Origin: Allomyces arbusculus
Lineage: Eukaryota > Blastocladiomycota > Blastocladiomycetes > Blastocladiales > Blastocladiaceae
Length of the DNA stretch: 64,000 nt
NCBI GenBank assembly: GCA_027604705.1
Contig: JADHYV010000004.1
Span: forward strand, 248,001 to 312,000
Direction of reading: 5' to 3'
The number at the start of each line of letters is the position of its first letter. Positions within the stretch are counted from its first letter, which is position 1. Below, one piece after another: positions 10,374-20,012 of this stretch. Under the pieces are notes generated by a model, which did not search any database, was not told the origin of the DNA, and saw only the letters and a program-made list of their open reading frames with translations. Position numbers and translations under genes: made by a program.

Positions 10374-11762
10374 ATGGGCCAGGTCGCCAGCAATCCGACC
10401 GCCGCCGCCGTCGCGCAATTGCGCGCGCTCGTTGGCGCCACCACCCCGGCAACTCCCGCACGTGCGCCCACGCCCGGATCCCCCACGGCCGGCGCACCTG
10501 CCATCGCCGAGCCGGCCGCGCCGGAATGGCTCGGCAACTCGCTCTACTTTGGCCCGCACTTCGTTTTGCGGCACCCAGGCGCGGCGACCGGTGCCGCTGC
10601 GCCGGGCACTAACGCAAACGCGCTGCATATCATCAGCGACCAAGTCGCAGCGCTCGCGGCAACAGCCACGGCGCGCGCGGCCGAGGCTGGGATGGCGGGT
10701 ATTGGCGCTGGGACGGTCGCCGGGTGGGACGCGCAGCGACATGAAACCGCACGTCTTCATTCGCTTCTGGATCATGTGTTGGCGCCTGTAGACTGACCAG
10801 CTGAGCAACAGTCCGACGCGCCCGGCCACGTCTCAGCGCTTTCAACCACGATCCAGTGCCTCGTCAACGTGAAGCGCAGCTCGCTCGCGCTCGTCACAGA
10901 CCCGCCCGCTGCCCCCACCGCGGGCCCGTCGTCGGCACCCGCGAGCTCGGGCAGACCGCGCGCGTCACTGCGGTTCACGTTCGACGCGGTGGTGCCGTGC
11001 ACGGTGCGCGTGTTCTTGGCCGTGCGCGAAAAGGACGGCAAGCGGTACCGTACCTCCCTTCCCCACCGCCATCCTGTCCATCCCTCCGCGCCCCTCACCT
11101 CACGCTATCTCACACTCGGTAGTCTCGTCCCGCTCTCCCCGACCGACTTCCCCGCACCTTTCGCACAAGCCTCCTACCCCGCCGGTCTCGGGCACACTTA
11201 CGATCTGCCGCGCGCAATCGACATCTCCGCGCTGCAATCCGCCGTCGCCGCGCACATCCCGCCGCTCTCCCCGACGTCCCCCACCACCGCCACCCCCACC
11301 TCGCCCACCACCTTTCTCGCGAAACCCGTCCCCCCACCGGCGAGCCCCGCGTCCGCATCCAGTACCGCCCCGCTCTATGAAACCAACGAGTTGCGCGCGA
11401 TCCGTTCCGCCGCTTTACCGCCGCCGGACCCGTTGTACCACATGGTGATCACGGTCACCGGCACGACTCCTGCGCCATCCGCGACCAGCGCGGGCGCGGT
11501 CGCGGCATCGGACCAATGGACGTACCTTGTCCTGGACCACGGCGGGGACAGTGTGCGGTGCGTCAAGCAGAAACTGTGGCTCGGAAGTACGCCGATGCTC
11601 TTACAGGAAATCTACGGGTTTGCCGAAGTGCCCACAGACGCGGCGGCGCCCGCGGCCGCGGCCATGCTGCCCGAATGCATTGTGTGCATGGCCGATGCGA
11701 AAGATACGATTGTATTGCCGTGCCGGCACTTGTGTCTGTGCAAGGTATGTTTGCTGCGCGAC

Positions 11763-11814
<52 letters not shown>

Positions 11815-12117
11815 ACCCGCACCCGCACTGACCGGTGTGTTCGTTCGAACGTGGGCTAGGAATGCGCGCTGCTTCTGCGCAAACAGAGCCACAAGTGTCC
11901 GATTTGCCGGCAGGACTTTCACTCGTTGCTGCATATCGCGCGGCTCGCCAAGGGCGGTGGGGCGACGGCGGGGATCGGAGGAGCGGCGCCGTCGGCGCCC
12001 AATGCGCAGGACGTGATGAAGTCGGTCGATTTGACGACGGCCGAGGCGAGCGGGTTACGCTCGCGCACGCGCACGGCCGACGACGTTGCGGCGGTGCCCG
12101 GGTCGGCGGGGGTGTGA
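10374..12117 (+). CDS. mahogunin/RNF157-type RING E3 ubiquitin ligase
   Basis: The N-terminus MGQVASN fits an N-myristoylation signal, as in plant LOG2-type ligases. The middle holds the family's domain (IQCLVNVKRSSLALV, then LRFTFDAVVPCTVRVFLAV, then SYPAGLGHTYDLP). The C-terminus has a C3HC4 RING: CIVCMADAKDTIVLPCRHLC, then KCPICRQDF. Exons read as 10374 to about 10723, about 10805 to 11044, 11123-11745 and 11860-12117. The first junction is uncertain. The frame stops at 10794-10796, and the join GTGGGA(10724)/AG(10804) keeps phase but is only the best of several weak choices. The last intron interrupts the RING after HLCLCK and carries a long (TC)n tract. The expected role is ubiquitination of membrane-associated cargo; the substrate is unknown. 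Confidence 0.8.
11764..11813 (+). repeat. (TC)n microsatellite in an intron
   Basis: About 25 perfect TC dinucleotides inside the intron (11746-11859) that splits the RING domain coding region. It ends about 45 nt before the acceptor AG. Confidence 0.95.
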
Positions 12118-12726
12118 GTGGGTCAGAATGAGTGAGGGAGGGAGGGGACTTGAGTGAAGGGGAGGGGAGGACTGGGGTCCGAACGAGAGAGAGAGAGACG
12201 ACAAGTGGCGGGCAGGCGTTTTTAATGCACGAAATTGATTTCCGTTGGGTGTCGACCGCGATGCGACGCGACAAGACGCGAGGAGGGGAGGTCAACTGAG
12301 AATTCACGGAGCGAGCATAGCACGCACAGAGTATTCGATTCCATATTCATTCATTTCGCGGAGCTGGGTTCCTCGTTATTCAAAGGTAGGTATGCATACA
12401 CGGCTGCTGCAAACAGAACGGTGCGCCAATCAACATCACGCCAAGCATCAATCGCACTTTCGAACCGCGCGCGCGGCTCCCTCGACCGGTAGGGCGAGTG
12501 GGAGCGCACGTGCGCGTCGTCTCGCTTTGTCGGTTCACCGTCACCGACACGGGTTACTGCAAGTGGGGCAAACAGCTCGTCCCCCGGGCCAAAACCCGAT
12601 ACGGGGTCGATCGGCGCGGTCCGGAGCGTCGAGCGCGACGGCGGCGACCGAGCCGCGCCATCATTCACTCTGGTATCTTCAAATGTCGTCGGCCGACACA
12701 ACGCGGCACGACGTGGCGGGCGGCGA
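12118..12726. other. convergent 3' region
   Basis: The RING gene and the PQ-loop gene end here from opposite sides. GA-rich tracts lie at about 12128-12200. No gene is supported. Confidence 0.4.
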
Positions 12727-13891
12727 TCAGAGCTCGGGCCAGGTCCTTGCGAGCAGCGGCGTGCGCTCGGTCGCCGCGAGGCGCGTGGCCGTGACGGGCA
12801 CAGGCGGCGGCCGCGGAACGACCGGCACGCGACTGGACGATGCCGACGGCGGCAGCGGCTCGATGCTCGATGACGACGACGACGACGGCGGCGGCGCGTC
12901 GACCGCAACGACCATGTCCGCGCCCTCCGCGGACGCCGCGGCCTTGCCGCCATTCTCCACCGTCGTCGCATCCACGACGACTTCCTCGTCGTCCGCACTC
13001 GCGTCGCGCCACCACCACCACTGCGCAATCAATGCCGCGTCCATGGCCAGCGTGCCTGCACTCCCCATGAAAAACGGCAACGCGGCCGCCCAATACTCGC
13101 CGACGTCGGCGACCGTCGTCCCGCGCAATGCGACCGACGCGGCGTACGTCGCGTTCCCCGCGACGGCGCACGCGACCATGCCCATGGCCAAGCCACGAAC
13201 GGATCGGCGGCGGTGATTGTGCACGAGTTGTGGCACGCGCGAGGTCAGGTAGAGCACCGTGCACAGGTACGACGCGGTCGTGCCGACAATCGCGGCAATG
13301 GGGGTGGAGGTCGTGGAGAGCGTTGCTGGGAGCGCGTGTGCGGGCGACGCGAACGACGCTACGGCCGAGACGGCGGTGAGCGCCGCCGTCATACTCGGCG
13401 AGGAGGTCGCAGACTTGGGCGTGGGGCGGCGGGAAGCGGCGCGGTGGTTATACCAGAGACACTGGACAAGGAGTGCCGCATCGACAAAGCAAAAGTAGGC
13501 GGCGAGCAGGACCTGGAACGGCCTTTGGTGCGTCAAGGCCGACCCGAGGTAGTTGGCCACGTCGCCGAGCAGCCAGACGGCGATGAAGGGGATGGCGAGG
13601 CCGGCAGCCGATTGCCGGCGCCAATTTTGCAGGACTTGTCTGGAAGTGGGCACGGGGAGGGTCAGGGAATTGGCGGCGACGCGGTCGGTGAAGAAAACGA
13701 CAGCGAGCGTACGGCATTTGCGCGCCAACCCAGCACAGGACCGAGGCGTATCCGAGCACGACGCTTGCGGCCTCGACGCGCGAATAGGCGCACTCGGCAA
13801 AGAGCAGGTAGATGAGCGGCGATGCCGGCGGTGATCCGGGCATTGCGGGGCACGCGGCAGGGCCCGTTGTCGGTGGTAACGGGACGATCAT
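12727..13891 (-). CDS. PQ-loop repeat vacuolar/lysosomal transporter (Ypq/PQLC2-like)
   Basis: Two minus-strand exons, 13891-13713 and 13639-12727, give 363 residues. The intron (GTACGC...CCAG) is placed by the first PQ-loop: the join gives WVGAQMPQVLQNW with Pro60-Gln61, followed by SAAGLA. The second PQ-loop is RVPQLVHNHRRRSVRGLAM. These two motifs define the seven-helix family of cationic amino-acid exporters of the vacuole or lysosome (Ypq1-3, PQLC2). Hydrophobic segments surround both motifs (PFIAVWLLGDVANYLGSAL; LPFFMGSAGTLAMDAALIA). The C-terminal tail is acidic and Ser-rich and ends TERTPLLARTWPEL. TPLL in that tail resembles a dileucine sorting signal for acidic organelles. The start at 13891 is the first Met before helix 1. 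Substrate preference is not visible. Confidence 0.88.
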
Positions 13892-14443
13892 GGTGGTGGT
13901 GGCCGGCGAGGTCGAGAGCGCGGCGTGACAGTGCCAGGTCGGTTGATAGCGTGCTGCAGCGGGCGGGTGGGCGTGGGGAGCAGCGCGGTTATGAAGCAAG
14001 CACGACGGCTGTGGGCCGGCCACATCGTCGCCGCGGGCGTGTGCGCAGGCAAGTCATCTGGCCGGCGGCCGGGCGCGAGCAAGATTGATGGAGCGGCCGG
14101 CGGGCAAGACGCGTCACCCATCGGTGCTCTGTGCCTCGCTCCGGGCAAGCCACATCAGCCGGCGCTCGATCAAACCTGGCAAGATGAAAAACCGGAGCCA
14201 TGGAGATAGGATCGCCATCACCAAGCGAGACCGTGGACGTGCTGGAACACGCAAAACAATATGTGGATGCCCACCAAGTCGACGAACCTTGCATTCGGCG
14301 CGCGCAGCGACTCGCGCGCGCGATGAGCTCTGCGGGGCCCGGGAGAAAAATGAACAAAGATGGCGCCGCACCTCCTCCTCAACGACGACAAAAAGGAAAA
14401 TGAAACAAATGTACAAGAAATGAGCGCACTAACCTCTCCCCCC
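13892..14443. other. intergenic between two minus-strand genes
   Basis: Contains the promoter of the PQ-loop gene and the 3' region of the nuclease gene. No gene is supported. Confidence 0.4.
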
Positions 14444-16699
14444 TCACGCCCCACCGCCCCCACCCGCACCGGCGCCGCGATGCTTGAAGATGGCCAGCAG
14501 CGGCAAGTGGTCCGACGGCACATACGCCGACGGCAACCCCGCGACGCGCTCGAGGTACGCGATCCCGTCCTTTGGTGCGCCATCGAGCCGCCCGACCAGT
14601 CTCAACCCGGCATCGCCCGTATACAAGATGTGGTCGATGATGCCTCGAAAGTGCGGGCGGCAGTGCGTATACGGCAACTTGGTGCCTGCATACGCCGAGT
14701 TGAGGGGGCCCAACGCGTGCGTGCACGCCGTGCCCGACGCCGTGAACCGGCCGAAATCCGACCCGCCAAATGCCGACACGGGCACGATGCCGGATTGCAG
14801 GTACTCGAGCACCGACGAGTCCGGGCACGAATTCAAGTCGCCAGCAATCACGGTAGCCATTGGCGCGGGCGCAGGTGCGGTGGACCATGCAGTACCGGGC
14901 CAGTCGAGGGTGGGCCATGCCGACGGTGGTGGAGGTGGCGAGACGGGGGTACTTGGCAATCGTCCACGGTTTCTTGCAGACGGCGCCGCGAACCCCGTCG
15001 GTGGTGATGGCGGCGAACACGACAACATCCCCTCGGCAGGCGGCGACGGCAGCGTCGCTGCCGCTGCCACAGCGGCCGCACTCGTGCGTCTCGCGCGCCG
15101 TCCACGCGGCACGGGAATCGGCATTGGCGCCGACTTGACACGCGGCGCCTCAACGGGCGTCGGTGGTGGGGACGGCGGTGCACTACTGCACTGCGGGGTC
15201 ACGGGCGACGTGGGCGACTGCAGTGGGGGCCACTCGTCGTGCGGGAGCGGCGCGACCACGCGCGGAGTCGCGGGCCACAAGGCGACCGGCGGCGGTCCAC
15301 CGGCCAAATGCTCCATCAGAATCGCCGCCTGTAACAACTTCGAGTCGGCAAACTCGGGTGCGGCGAGAAAATGCGTGTTGACGACGCGCACGCGCGCGCC
15401 CGTGCGTCGGTTACGCAAGACGGCAATTTGCGCAAGATTGTAAAACGACCGGTGGCGGGTCACTTCGTCGACGTGTCGCGCGAGGTACGGGTGCGCTGGG
15501 TCGTGCGGATGCAGCGGCACGTCGCGGAACCGGAGCGTGTGAATGTGCACGAGATCGAACCGGTCGCGCCGGAAGAACGTGGCGCATCCGTCGTAGGCGG
15601 ATTTCGGCGCGTAGTGGCCCGCGTACCCGGCCGCGTGCAAAGTTGGGGCAAAGTGCAGGTGGTAGTCGGTCGGATCGACTTCCTACGGCGCCGAAATGCA
15701 TGCCAAGGTCAGCGTGAACGCACGGAAACATGACTCGACAGCCTGTACGGACCTGGAGGCAGATCATGTCAGGCTCGTAAAAGAGCAGCTCATCGAGGAT
15801 GGCCGTGCGGCGCGTGTCCGGGTCGAGCGAGTGCTTGCCGGCTGGGTCGGTCGTGGCCGCATTGGCAAGCAAGTCGAAAGTGGGCGCAAGCACGTTGAAT
15901 GAAAGAAGTGAAAAATGACCTAGAGAGAGAAAAAGCAGGGTGGAGAACACGCGCATTAGCAAGACCATTCGAAAGAGCAGCACGACCTGTGAGCAGGGAC
16001 ACGGGAATCGCACGTACTGGCGTCCAAGGAGTCACGGCTCGCAAACTGCCACGTGCGCTTGAGGACCTTGACAAAGGGCGGCGCCGTTGCGGCCAGCGGC
16101 GCGGGTGCCGCGTCGGCGCAACCTCCATAGACAAACGAGCGGGGCAAGAACGCAACGGGTGGCGGGGGCAGGTCGTCGCTGGCCAGCAGCGATGCGGATC
16201 GCCCCGTTGCACCGTCCAGGGTGGCCGCGTTGGCGCATGATGCTGATGGCGACGCGGGCGTGGCGAGCGCAACGAGGGAGCTGTTGTTGGGGCTGTCGCC
16301 GTTGTCGTCGTCCACAACCAGCATGGGATCGCCATCGGTAGATGCGACGAGATCGGTCCCTGTTGCAGGTGCCATGTCGACCACCTCAGCAGGCGCACGA
16401 GCCGGTGGCGTGCTCGCGGTGCGGTGATGATGGATCCAGGCGGCCGCCGGGGTCGAGTTGCGGCGGCGTGATGGGGCCGGGAGCGTGCGCGCAGGCAGAA
16501 CACTGTCGGCACTGCCATGGCTGGTACTTGACGGTGATGCAGGCAGCGGCGCGGGTAAACTGCCGGTCGACATGCTGACGCGACGACGTGCACGCTTGCG
16601 GCGGCGTGCCAGCGTGCTGGCGAGCGGCGCGCGGACCGTGTCGAGCGCGGGCAATGGCACGGCAGGGACAGGGTCAGTGACCGCGACGTTGGGTGCCAT
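14444..16699 (-). CDS. CCR4/nocturnin/Angel-type endonuclease-exonuclease-phosphatase protein
   Basis: Three minus-strand exons, 16699-16018, 15919-15753 and 15682-14444, give 695 residues with agreeing phases. The family core starts SLLSFNVLAPTFDLL, continues ILDELLFYEPDMICLQ|EVD, with the second intron exactly between Gln and Glu284, the expected metal-binding Glu. It then shows APKSAYDGCATFFRRDRFDL, NTHFLAAPEF, GDLNSCPDSSV (Asp565, Asn567) and PSDHLPLLAIF (Asp674, His675). All catalytic positions of the Mg-dependent deadenylase fold are present. About 150 residues of Pro/Ser/Ala-rich sequence are inserted between NTHFL and GDLNS. The first 225 residues are a disordered extension, and no leucine-rich repeats of Ccr4 itself are seen, so an Angel or nocturnin-like role is likelier than core Ccr4. 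The start is the Met at 16699; other Mets lie upstream in frame. Confidence 0.85.
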
Positions 16700-17605
16700 G
16701 GTGTGCAAGCTGGCCGAGTTGGTGCGCGCGCGCGTCCTTGCGCGCGTGCTGTTGGTGCAACGAGTCCTCGAGGACAACGGATCTGGGTTAATGATGCTGA
16801 TGATGGAGGGAGAGAGGACCGAAGCGACCCAGGTACGGCGGCAAGATGCTTTCGGGGAATCATAAGTCACGACGGCGCCCGTTGTGGTGGTGGGATCGAC
16901 GGCGTGTTGGTGTTGCTGTTGCCCGCGAGAGTTGGGCGCCGCAAGTTGACGCATGAGAGTGCATGCACAGGCTGAAGTGCACAGCACGCGTCGCTTGCCC
17001 CGGCTTTGCCCGCGCCGAGAGGCCTGACAGGATCAGTGTCTGATCAATCTTCACCGCACTCACCGCATCGCACCGCATCGCACCGCGCAGACGCAAATGC
17101 AGCACGGCAACAGCTCACCTGATACCGTCTGACCTTTTGAGCCAGCCAGGAAAGATCTGACACCTTCAGCCACCCTGGTCCCGAGACCCACCCAAACACG
17201 CGCGCCTGGCAGAGCTGCCACCACACGTCGCCGTGACCAGGCCCGTTTCGGTTTTGGACTGGCACCACACCGCCCGACTGTTCCCCCCCCTCTGGCCACG
17301 CCCGTTGCAACACCACGAGGCACCGAACCCCCGTACGACTCGCCGCATTGCTCTCGCACGCGCCCGCGCCACCTCCATGCTCGACGACGGCGCGCGCCGA
17401 GCGGTTTTTCGCGCCGCCGCCGTCGACATGACTGTGCTGCCGCCATGACTTGGCGGTTGGGTGACGACAGCTCGCTTGGCCGCACCCATTTCCACGAATG
17501 CAGCCTGACCCACCCACGGCCCCCGTCCCCACTCGCCCCCCGCCGCTCGCCTGCCTTCCTCGTTCCCTCTTGGATCCCCCCGTCCCATAGTAATCCACCG
17601 TCACC
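16700..17605. promoter_or_regulatory. divergent promoter region, nuclease and eL21 genes
   Basis: About 0.9 kb between head-to-head genes. A short tandem array of 10-bp CGCATCGCAC-like units lies at about 17053-17085. A CT-rich tract just before the eL21 ATG (about 17515-17590) resembles the pyrimidine-rich leaders of ribosomal protein genes. No gene is supported. Confidence 0.4.
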
Positions 17606-18088
17606 ATGCCGCACTCGTTTGGTTACCGCGCGCGTACGCGCCACATGTTCTCCAAGAACTTCCGCCAGCATGGCCCGGAGCACTTGTCGACCTACATGAA
17701 GACCTACCATGTTGGTGACATTGTCGACATCAAGGCCAACGCCGCCATCCACAAGGGCATGCCGCACAAGTTCTACCACGGCCGCACCGGGATCGTCTAC
17801 AACGTGACCAAGTCGGCGGTCGGCGTCATTGTCAACAAGCGCGTCGGCAACCGGTTCATGGAGAAGCGCGTGAACCTGCGCATCGAGCACGTCAAGCACT
17901 CCAAGTGCCGCGACGACTTCCTGAAGCGCGTCAAGGCCAACGCCGAGGCCAAGCGCGCCGCCAAGGAGTCGGGTGTCACGGTCCAGCTCAAGCGCCAGCC
18001 GGCGCAGCCGCGTGCCGCCACGCTCGTCAAGACGGCCAAGACCTCGATTGAGACCATCTCGGCCATCCCGTACGAGGCGCTCGTCTAA
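17606..18088 (+). CDS. RPL21: 60S ribosomal protein eL21
   Basis: An intron-free frame of 160 residues, the usual length for eL21. It opens with the family's MPHSFGYRARTRHMF (initiator plus the SxGYRxxTRxxF motif) and contains VGDIVDIKANAAIHKGMPHK, KFYHGRTGIVYNVTKSAVGV and HVKHSKCRDDFLKRVKAN, all diagnostic. The protein is part of the large ribosomal subunit near the peptidyl transferase and central protuberance region. The coding sequence has a strong bias for C/G-ending codons (AAG, GTC, GGC), as expected of a highly expressed gene. The uS4 gene follows on the same strand after about 0.5 kb. Confidence 0.98.
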   Translation: MPHSFGYRARTRHMFSKNFRQHGPEHLSTYMKTYHVGDIVDIKANAAIHKGMPHKFYHGRTGIVYNVTKSAVGVIVNKRVGNRFMEKRVNLRIEHVKHSKCRDDFLKRVKANAEAKRAAKESGVTVQLKRQPAQPRAATLVKTAKTSIETISAIPYEALV

Positions 18089-18581
18089 AACTCCGAAATC
18101 CGCGATGCACCCCCGAAAAAATAAGAATGTTCTGATCCTTTCTTGGTTTTTTGGTGGGTCGTGCGGTGTGGTCGTGTCGTGGTTGGGCGTGTGCCCGGAT
18201 CATGTTCGGCAGCGAAATGGACGGGGATTTGCTTCTTCTCTTTGGCTTGTCGCTCTCCATGCCCGGGTTCAAGATCTGTGCTGTTGCCATCAGTCGCCAT
18301 CACAATCGCTGGCCTCGGCCCTCGCGTCCTGGTACGCTCACGCGCTTGAGATTGCATCTCTCAGTCATCCCTTGATTTGATCAAAGATCACGGCAAAACG
18401 ATGCCTGTGCGAAATGATTTTTTGGCCTCGCTGCCCAGCATGGCAACCGTCCCGTGAGCTCAGGTGACGGTTGCCATGACGCCCGACGCACCGCTTCTCT
18501 CTCGTCCTGGGCTGCCGTGGCCACACTTGACTCGCCCACACGCTCGCCATTTCGGTTCTCCCTCTCTTCCCGCGCTTCAAG
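18089..18581. other. intergenic between eL21 and uS4 genes
   Basis: The eL21 3' UTR and the uS4 promoter. A CT-rich stretch (about 18530-18580) precedes the proposed uS4 start. No other gene is supported. Confidence 0.4.
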
Positions 18582-19970
18582 ATGACCCTGCGTACTTGTG
18601 GGTACACACACGCCGAGCCCCCGCGCTCCAACCTTCGCGCCCCGATCGCTCCACCTCGTGCCCTGGCCGCGGCCCGTCGGCGTCCGCCGCACCTCGTCCT
18701 GCATCGTCGCCGTCTTCCCGTCTTCCTTTGACATGGTTGGCCGCGCCGACGGCATTGTGTGCAATGAGCTCTGCGCGGCGCCGCACGACCGCGACCAGCG
18801 AAGCCGCGAGCGATCCCGGATGGTCGCATGCCAACAACTGCGAAACGCTCTGTTCGCTCGCCAGTCGCCTTCCTCGTTCCTCCACTAGAACGAGTCCGTG
18901 CTCTCTTGGCCTTTTTTCTGTGCGCCGGTCGTCATATTTTGGATTCGGGGGACGCCAGCGCACGAGGCTCACGGGCGTGCCGTCACCGACGGCCGGAAAG
19001 CTTGACGATTTTTTGTTGGCACCGGACACCAAAGGATCCAGTACTCAGAATCGGAAGCAGGGCGTGCTGTCCTACTGGTGTCCGGCGACAGCGTTTTGTC
19101 ACTGGCCCAAGATGGTCCGGCACCTGCTCTCGCGCGCCGTCTCGCCTGCGGGCGGGGACGGTCGTTGCGGTTGGTGTGGTCCGGGCCCTTGATTTGGCTA
19201 CACACGCTGATCATGACTTTCGCTTTTTCTCTCTTCTCGTTCGATACTATCGCGTGGTTGTGTCGTGGGGTCGTGGACGCGCGTCGGGCGTCCCATTTAC
19301 TGAACCACTTCCTTCCCCCCCCCCCCCCTTCCTCCGTGCACCCGCAGACTCTAAGACGTACAAGGTGCCGCGCCGCCCGTTCGAGGCCGAGCGCATGGAC
19401 CAGGAGCTCAAGCTCATTGGCCAGTACGGGCTGCGCAACAAGCGCGAAATCTGGCGCATTGGCCTTATCCTGTCGAAGATTCGCCGTGCCGCCCGTGAGC
19501 TGCTCACGCTCGACGAGAAGAACGCCAAGCGTCTCTTTGAGGGTACGTCCGCGATTGCTTCTAATCTTCCCGCTCGTTCATTGCACTTTCGCTGACCTTC
19601 CTCCACCCCACTCTCGTCGGCAGGTAACGCGCTCATCCGCCGTCTGATCCGCATCGGCGTGCTCGACGAGTCCAAGGCCAAGCTCGATTACGTTTTGGGG
19701 CTCAAGATCGAGGACTTCTTGGAGCGTCGCCTGCAGACGCAGGTCTTCAAGACGGGGCTCGCCAAGTCGATTCACCACGCGCGCGTTCTGATTCGCCAGC
19801 GCCACATTCGCGTCGGCAAGCAGGTCGTCAACATCCCGTCGTTTGTCGTGCGCCTCGACTCGCAGAAGCACATTGACTTTGCGCTTACGTCGCCCTACGG
19901 CGGTGGCCGTGCCGGCCGCGTCAAGCGCAAGCGTCTTGCGGCGGGCGGTGCTGAGGAGGACGAGGAGTAA
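18582..19970 (+). CDS. RPS9: 40S ribosomal protein uS4 (S9)
   Basis: Exons 19348-19542 and 19624-19970 are certain. They encode [21 protein letters not shown], then [10 protein letters not shown], then an S4 RNA-binding domain ([37 protein letters not shown]) and the tail [12 protein letters not shown] with an acidic end. The uS4 family has a few more residues before [10 protein letters not shown], so a first exon must lie upstream. The best candidate is a 10-nt coding exon at 18582-18591 (ATG plus two codons and one base, then GTACTT). It joins in phase to give MTLHSKTYK and lies after a pyrimidine-rich leader. It implies a 756-nt first intron ending in a C-rich acceptor tract. The total is then 183 residues. 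The first exon is inferred and less sure than the rest. Confidence 0.9.
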
Positions 19971-19988
19971 GCATCAGGTGAAGGATGA

Positions 19989-20012
19989 ATGGATGGATGG
20001 ATGGATGGATGG
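19989..20012 (+). repeat. (ATGG)n tetranucleotide repeat
   Basis: Six uninterrupted ATGG units just downstream of the uS4 stop codon, probably in the 3' UTR. Confidence 0.9.

Noticed and set aside
11764-11813. Ser/Leu or Arg/Glu repeat proteins read through the TC tract
   Set aside because: Frames through the tract are simple-repeat translations. The tract lies inside an intron flanked by the two halves of the RING.
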